Both the position numbers and the translations under genes were made by a program. Positions 57,401 through 64,000 of a stretch of DNA of 64,000 nucleotides are shown here, piece by piece. The notes beneath the pieces were generated by a model. The model saw only the letters and a program-made list of their open reading frames with translations. It did no database searches and was not told the origin of the DNA. Origin of the DNA: Bisporella sp. PMI_857 (taxonomy: Eukaryota; Ascomycota; Leotiomycetes; Helotiales; Helotiaceae). The stretch's first letter is position 1. Each line of letters starts with the position of its first letter. Location of the stretch: positions 62,001-126,000 of the forward strand of contig JAJSPD010000014.1 of the NCBI GenBank assembly GCA_021307315.1. Direction: 5' to 3'.

Positions 57401-59035
57401 TTCACCAAGGATTACCGGACCCCGAGAAGGCCTGTTCCTGTGTTCACTTGGTATTGATCCAGGTCACGTGTGCGCGGTGTGTCCCACTGGGCCATTCCAA
57501 AGGCCCGTATCGGTTCCTTTCCCTCAGCCCTTTCAGCCCTATACCAACTACTATACCAACACATGATGGCAAGGTCCTGAGGTTCCCCCCTAGCGAAGCT
57601 ATCTCATTGACTACTCGGCATTCCCATCTCATTTCAAATTGACATGATCCTTCAAAACTCTTTTCCATCAGCTATTCGCCATCAGCATCAGCAATTCGCG
57701 AAGGGATCCCAAGGTCCCCTTTTCATTTATTGACCATTGATCACACCGCCGCCCGTGTTCATCTGAGGTGCTAACCCAGGAATTCTCCATCTACTTTAAC
57801 CTATCTTCTCATGCTTGAAAAACTTGCTATTGATAGGGTCGAGCAACGAAATAGAGCCGGGAAGAGCACCTCAACCTCGGTATGCCATCACAGAGTTCGA
57901 CCAGTGTGACTATGAAAACGCAATGTCGCGGAAGAATTAGGTTTGTATCACCCCGCACTATGAGGTGACACGAGCCTTTTCTCGTTTTCGCGATGGTCTG
58001 GCACTGGTGATGTGAGGCTATCCTTAATGGCCTTCCAGATCTTACTGTTGTGGCGTTAACGACGAAACGGCGTCAAGCCGAGCCTGGTCTCGCCTCGAGT
58101 TCATCGGTAAAGCTTTTCCTCGTCGTACAATGCTGTCCTTTCTGTTACTATGCTGTCGTCTACTCTACCCTGCAATACTTCCAGAACGTCACCAGAGCAA
58201 CAAATCACGAATTTACAGAGTTTCAATCTTTTTGTTCGGAAACACATCCAACACTGGGTGTTTCTCGTTCAAACCATTCATGTCAAGATCAGCGGCTATC
58301 AGTGGGCACATACGGCATATGGAGCAGCAATACTACACTTGGCAACTTGGCATACCTGGGCATGTGAGGCATTCCACTTGGATCTCTTTTCCGGGTTATG
58401 CTCTTCAAGAGGGGTACTGATGCAAAAACACCCAATAGCAAAGCTCTTATTTCGTCCCGAACGGAAGCGACACCTAGGTAACGATGTCTGCAATTATCGT
58501 GGAACTTCCTTTTCCCCATTAGGAAATTATCGCACTATTCCTGTCCTTCTTTTATATCTCGTGTGCCTCTCCTCTTTTCATCGCCGTTGTGTCTCGAAAT
58601 TCAATTTTGCATCTGAGCATATCCCGCGCGGTACGGCTTGCCCTGTTCTAGATTACCAAGGACACTGCTTCTTGTCGATCAGCCGACCAATAGCCCGCAC
58701 ACGTGCATCAAGCGTTGCAGGTTCTGGCGTTTGCGACTTGCCCAGCTGCCCAGTCGTTACGCTGCAATTTCAGAATTATCCCTTGTTTGCCCCCCACGGT
58801 GTACGATACTTGGACAAAGCAGATTTGTTTGGATTTCTGATTTGAAATTTGAAGGAGGGGATCACATATAAAGCGGAGTCCAGCACCTCTCTCCTCATAT
58901 CATCACAACAATCACTCAAGCCAAAACCTCATTTCAAAAACCCTTAACAGCTTTCACAAGTCCTAAGACCAATCATCTCATCAACCGCAAAATACACAAA
59001 AGAAGAATCCTCTCAGAAAACGCTCCCATATCAAA
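54451..59035. other. Gene-poor tract of 4.6 kb
   Basis: Frames are short except for a plus-strand one of 231 codons (58150-58845) that overlaps other open frames and has no recognisable motif; I regard it as chance. The final 200 bases, AC-rich with CAA-type spacing, are clearly the leader of the small gene at 59036. Confidence 0.4.
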
Positions 59036-59284
59036 ATGTCTTCCACACTACAGTTCCTCTCCCTCGCACCTACCACCAGTGCCGGTTACCCAACCGTGCC
59101 TACCACCAAGCCCACCGATGCCAAAAGACCAGAAGTTATCAAGGTCCGTCGCAGCTCCAGCTTGAGCAGCACCGGCAGCAATAGCGCAGCTAAGCAGCGA
59201 TACCTCAAGCTGGGACCTGCTCACTTTGGAGTTGGAGATGCTGAGGGAGACTGGAGCGATGCTTTCCCTGAGGAAAAGCTGTAA
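59036..59284 (+). CDS. Small conserved-looking fungal protein
   Basis: An intronless 82-residue frame. It starts MSSTLQFLSLAPTTSAGYPT, carries a basic Ser-rich middle (KVRRSSSLSSTGSNSAAKQR) and a C-terminal motif RYLKLGPAHFG followed by an acidic end (DWSDAFPEEKL). I recall similar short proteins of ascomycetes with a KLGPVHxG motif, often abundantly expressed and without known function. The RRSSSLSS stretch is a good site for basophilic kinases. The long A/C-rich leader with few ATGs and the clean start context support a real, well-translated gene. Confidence 0.75.
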   Translation: MSSTLQFLSLAPTTSAGYPTVPTTKPTDAKRPEVIKVRRSSSLSSTGSNSAAKQRYLKLGPAHFGVGDAEGDWSDAFPEEKL

Positions 59285-61794
59285 AGTCGATAAAATTGCC
59301 ATTTATTGATGACGTTAGCCCTTCGTTGGTTGGGGTGATACAGAGCGTGAGATGGGGATCAGGATATGAGAGGGATTTAAGAGCGGCATTGTATGGAGTT
59401 GAGAATATACACTTGATTCGAGCGACGGGAGTTTGGGCATCACGAACCAATCTATATGAACGGTTTCTCGGGCGGGCTTGGGAACGGTTTGAGAATTTTT
59501 GAGGTTTTCATTGGAACTACCTATGACAAGCAGAATGAAAAGCAAGCCTGACTTGTTCCAACCACTCTTCTTCCATTCGCCCATCTCTCTTCCTCTTACC
59601 ATTCCCCTCTCGTAATTCCCTCCATAAGCGCTCCTTCCTCTACCAAGTCACTTATCACAACATCCTTTCGCCATCAACAACACCAACCCCACCATCACCA
59701 TTTCGCACATCTCACCGCCTCCATCTCGCGCACCTGCAGTTTCGAGGCATCTATACACGCGCACACTCACGCGCTCACACCCGCGACCAACCAGGATGCC
59801 CTGTCGCAGATCAAGCTTAGCTCAGGCGAGCTGCCGGTCGGGAATCCCGCCGATCCCGACGATCCCGGAGCCTTTTTTTTTTTATGCTTGAACGATGCGA
59901 GACTTTTTGGTTTGCCGGCCCCCACTTGACATCTCTTGTCTCTTGGATTTTTCTCTTGGGCCCTTGTTTTGCCCTGTTTGGGAGCGTATGAGGCTGAGAC
60001 CGAGACTGCGATCCTTTTCTTTTTTTTTTCTCTTTTTTTTTTTCCCTTTGTTTTTATGGCGCGGTCTACACTCAGATTTGAAGGATTCGGATTGCCGGAT
60101 TAGGGAGTGGGGAGTGGAGAGGATGGGAGATGGTGGGGGATTTTTACGTTGGTTGTGGGAGGAGGGGGCGGGTTTGTTTGAGGATGTATGGGTTATATGA
60201 ATATCTATCTTTGTGTTGGGGTGTGAGCTTGAGAGGTGCGGATGTTGATTGCTATAGAAGGGTGGAAAATAAAATTGATAGTGGATCTATGATGATCTTG
60301 CAGCATGTCTTGTAAACAGGTACACGAATCCATACTGTGACCACCAGTAAAGATGGCAAAGCCTGAGTATCGTATCACATACAAATTCCTTCAACCCTAA
60401 TCCAGTACTATATAACCATTCATAAAGAACAAGTGCGCAAGATACACTGAAACACTCATAGATGCTGATTCGCAAGATGCCTTCAATACACGAGCATCAT
60501 TGCCCTGCTTCGACTCGCGTTCCCTCAAAGTCTCCATCACACTTGTCTCAATATTCCATTTGAGTAATTCACCGGACCAATTCAACCAAGGCCCGAAGAC
60601 ACTTCTTCGCGCAAAAAAATCACGATTGGTTGCAAGCCACGAGCTTTAAGACTAATGATCAGGGCATAGGAGTGATGCCGGGAATCAAAAGGGCAAGAGA
60701 CCGTTCGGTTTCCGGGATCCAGATTGTCTGACTGTTTCTTCGGGAAAATGGCCATTTCTACCGAACCTCCGCCTGGTTTGCGTGTCCGCGGTCGGATATA
60801 GGGTCTGAGGTTGGTGGTAAATGCGGATTCTAGACCGAGAATGCGTATGCGCGTGAAGTTCTACGTAAAAGCCCGAACGACGCCCAGATTCTATGAATGG
60901 CATTGCCGTGGCGACCTTCAACCACCAGCTCTAGAGGTCTCTGCGTGAGTGAAGGACCACGACCATGTTTCTTGGTGTTCGTACGTAAATCAGTAAGCTG
61001 TGATATATTTGAGTGCGAACGACGGGGATGAATTCGTCCTCATTGCCTCGTCCGATTGTCCTTGATACCCCGTTCTTTCTTCGTAGCCTCGAGTGCAAAG
61101 CATAAGGGAAATGATTACCCTTGCTGTAGCCTGATTTGGTGGCATCACCAACTCGACAAGTTCATGCCGGGCGTTCTTGGTATGGTGAAGAACATGCTTT
61201 GCATTGCGGTAGTGGCCATCTATCAAACGTGAGCACCGAAGCTGACTATCCGAAGAAATGGAGATCAGCAGCCGCATGCTAGATCTGTAGACGCCTCTTT
61301 CTCAGGAGGAGCGGTGATGTTTGTAGGTTTGAGAAGGCTGGAGTCCGTTGTGCATTCGTGGATATTGTCCTTCGCCATAGTTGTCTTTTCTACATGATCA
61401 CCGCAAGAAGCATCAAGTTGAGTCAAGTCTCTAAAGAGGGTGTTATTTTTTTCGATAACATCAAAACTTTAGACTCAGAAGCAGTATCCCAGCGACGGAC
61501 TTCTGCAAGCCCGGCCGTCCTCTTCGGGTTAAGTTTGTCGTAGTAACCTTAATACTCGGGTGTCATGGTCAGTTTGATCGAGAACCTTAAGGGCATATGA
61601 AGCTAGAATCCGATTGCAAATACCCTAAACGATCCTGAAAATATAAGGCGAGGATAATATCAACGTGCGCTTCGGGATCCGATCCGGGTCCAATAACCTT
61701 TTTGGATGCTGCATCTCCATGATTTCATCCAGTGGTCGGTACATCCGCTGGCGAGTCTTAATTTCTCTGCCACATCTTAGCATGGGACTAGAAG
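59285..61794. other. 2.5-kb intergenic region
   Basis: T-rich tracts at 59873-59883 and 60019-60055, a GT/GA-rich part at 60090-60290, no recognisable gene. Some of it may be the long 3' untranslated region of the small protein gene. Confidence 0.45.
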
Positions 61795-63850
61795 CTAAGC
61801 GTTCCCTCGCTCTCGTACTGTAGTCTCCGCCTGCAAATTTCCATCATCTACTTCTTCATAATAGTTGATCTCTCCTTCAGTTTCCATAGTCTGACAATCT
61901 GCTGCATTGCTAGTAGCGGTTGAATGCTCGCCATCACTCGGCTCTTCAGGTTGCTTGCCTTTGCCCCTACCTTCTTGATTATCGGACTGCTTGGCACTTT
62001 CGTTGTCTCGTAGAACTTCAGGATACCCCCCCTTCCCAAACCATTTGCGCTTCTTTGCACCTTGATCGTCACCACCCTCCGCTGTGTCGGAAGTAGTCGT
62101 GTTATTTTGCTCAACGGCCTTCTGAATTGCTCTGACCAATCGTGCATCATGACCCACAAGAGGGTTGAGAATTGAGTGCGGCTTTATATGCTTTGACTTG
62201 CCTTGTGAGCTCCGGATATACGCCATGAGTGTGACGCTTCTGGTAATGGGCCTACCCAATGTATCCCTCTTACGACTTCTTTCTTGTCTGCCTACAGCAC
62301 GCTGGTAAAATCCACGTCTTATGCTATTATCCCTTTCGTTCCACGCTCTTTGAACTGCCTCATCCTCCTGGTCTAACCAGCTGTGGAATTCTATGTCTCT
62401 CGTTGATATCTTTTCAGACTCGATTACCCCCAATTGCGTCGCGCAATGGTTTTGTTTCATGAAAACGCGTTTCTCTCTCCATATAGCATCTTCGACTGTT
62501 GCTTCTGAGACTTGCACCGGAAACTCCGCGTTGAAAACTGCTTCTTCAATGGCGTCACTGAGTCCGCCATTCCCGCAACCTCTCGCGCAAAGCTCTTTGA
62601 GAAAATTGCCGTCTCCATATTGATACCAGAGATATCTTGCAGACTCCATTTGCGCCGTTGCATCTACCTCTATATTGTCGAAATTAAGCTCCGACGAAGA
62701 AATCCATACACATCTCCCAGAGTTCAGTTGATGTTTGAAAAGATCCACGACATCTTCCTTTCTACCAGTGAACTGTTGAACTGAAGGTAATGCGCTCAGA
62801 ATCTCATAGTTCTGCAAAACCGGATGCTTGTGAAAAATGTATACCTCCGCCTCTTGAAGCATGCGACGAGCTTTCTCACTCGAGATCACAAGGCATTCGC
62901 CTTCGTAAGTTAGCTCTTTCTCGGCAATAATCGTCTCCGGGAAATGGATGTCAAGACAGTCTTCGGCCTTCCGAAGAAGACTCGACACACCCTCATAAGG
63001 AAGTAGAGTAGGCTCTATGTATTGATATTGACCAGACTTATAAGATTCGGTCTTTCTTGAATAGCCAATGGCTGTATTAGATCTGGCTTTGATGTCTTGA
63101 GTTATTTCTTTGCTGAACCAAAGACTTCCATCCCCTCGTAGTGCTATGTGAATTTCTCTATCGTTGAGGCACATCCAGAATTCTGGGATGATAGTCCGTT
63201 GTCGCCGTAAAATGATGTGATGGTATGGCTCTGAAACCACAATTTGGGATAAACGCCCTGGCCAATTTTCCCCTGCTCTGCGTACTACACTTGGCAGCGG
63301 ATTCTTCCTCGCTCCTGAAATCGCAGGGCCGATGTGTGATTGCCCATGAGCATAACCCTGCTCCACTCCATAATCCTGCAATGGAGAAGTTTTGCTCTCT
63401 TCAGGTGAACTGGTTGGGGAGGCGCCAGTAGTTGCCGCGTCTGATGGAGTGCGCGTTTGCGTTGTTGCCTTTTGTCGAGATGCTAAAAGTCTGGGTTCAG
63501 TAATCGAATAAAATAAAATGAAAGTCTCCAGCAAGCTCGAAACCCCCAACCCCCCCAGATGGCTTACCTAAATGGTGTTCCTGATATGTTTGCAGATTCT
63601 GCGCAGTTAGATCTTGATAGTTTCGTACGGCAGCCATCTCCTTGGTTGGCTCTATGCCTTGAACAGGCTTGTGGGCAGACGATATGCTTGTGCCTGGTGA
63701 GACTTTGCCTGGAGTGTCACCACCTGCGCTTCTTCCGGTGGAGGCATCTGGTGAAGGTGTTTCTGCAATATCCAGTAGGGCAGCAATTCGTGCCTGTTCC
63801 CTAGGCATACTCGATGTCTGATGGCCCCCACTGAATCCTTCAACATCCAT
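61795..63850 (-). CDS. Hypothetical fungal protein, 656 residues
   Basis: Two exons, 63850-63568 and 63482-61795, with an 85-nt intron (GTAAGC to TTTTAG), give 656 residues. The first 180 residues are disordered (Ser, Pro, Thr, Gln). A globular part of about 330 residues follows, with EFWMCLNDREIHIALRGDGSLWFSKEI, ARRMLQEAEVYIFHKHPVLQNYEIL, VWISSSELNFDNIEVDATAQMESARYLWYQYGDGNF and a long charged helix AVQRAWNERDNSIRRGFYQRAVGRQERSRKRD (quoted in parts). The C-terminal 130 residues are acidic/basic low-complexity with a KKRKWFGKGG nuclear-signal-like stretch. I recognise no domain. Nuclear localisation is a reasonable guess. An open frame upstream of the chosen ATG begins with TTG and is not used. 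Confidence 0.75.
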
Positions 63851-64000
63851 CCTACTACAATTATTGCCGTTGAAAAGGGACAAGAATCAAAGTATCGAAC
63901 AGATTTAGAACTATGAAACTGAGACCTAGCGTCCGTGGTGATATCTAGCGGCGCTCTGCACCTAAATAGAGAAACGCCAAAGGCTTGATGTATTGTTTGC

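Noticed and set aside
58150..58845. Plus-strand open frame of 231 codons
   Set aside because: Two other frames in the same interval are also open over long parts, composition is not protein-like, and there is no motif or good splice partner. Probably chance.
1..64000. tRNA, rRNA and CRISPR arrays
   Set aside because: I looked for T-loop-like GGTTCGAATC strings and regularly spaced repeats on both strands and found none that fit. A covariance search (tRNAscan-type) would be needed to exclude diverged ones.

Overview
The window is nuclear DNA from a filamentous ascomycete (Pezizomycotina). The evidence is a HET-domain protein, three Zn2Cys6 regulators, an RTA1-family protein, an ERMES subunit (Mdm12), Vps28 and Noc2, together with dense short introns of about 47-130 bp with GTAAGT-like donors. 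A Leotiomycete is possible, but that is only an impression. I rebuilt gene models by hand from reading-frame continuity and splice signals. Every multi-exon model listed as CDS closes in frame, except the one frameshift that is flagged.

Layout. 0-14 kb: a DUF1479 oxygenase-like gene divergent from a Zn2Cys6 regulator with a shortened zinc cluster, a second classical Zn2Cys6 regulator behind a C18 leader, a secreted S1/P1 nuclease, and a regulator carrying two complete Zn2Cys6 clusters. 14-21 kb: a MARVEL-like four-helix protein, an RTA1-like seven-helix protein and a large HET protein. 23-31 kb: a vacuolar Ca2+/H+ exchanger with a 16-nt microexon, a secreted protein made of three six-cysteine repeats, and a lineage-specific hypothetical. 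33-45 kb (accessory, AT-rich spacers): a fused double ketosamine-3-kinase-like gene whose second half has a frameshift, a cysteine-rich single-pass membrane protein, an MFS transporter interrupted by a stop codon, and a type-B carboxylesterase. 45-51 kb (housekeeping): NOC2, VPS28 and MDM12. 51-64 kb: a long gene-poor tract with one small Cys-rich ORF, a small conserved-looking fungal protein at 59 kb, and a 656-aa protein I do not recognise.

The genes do not form one biosynthetic cluster: there is no PKS, NRPS or terpene cyclase. The regulators are probably local ones, and the DUF1479/regulator divergent pair is the only arrangement that suggests a shared regulon. The most interesting items are products of internal duplication: the double zinc cluster, the triple Cys repeat (two exons of exactly 336 bp) and the double kinase. 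In all three the introns sit at equivalent positions in the copies, so the duplications included introns. A hairpin element of about 72 bp flanked by a 10-bp direct repeat lies at the left edge.
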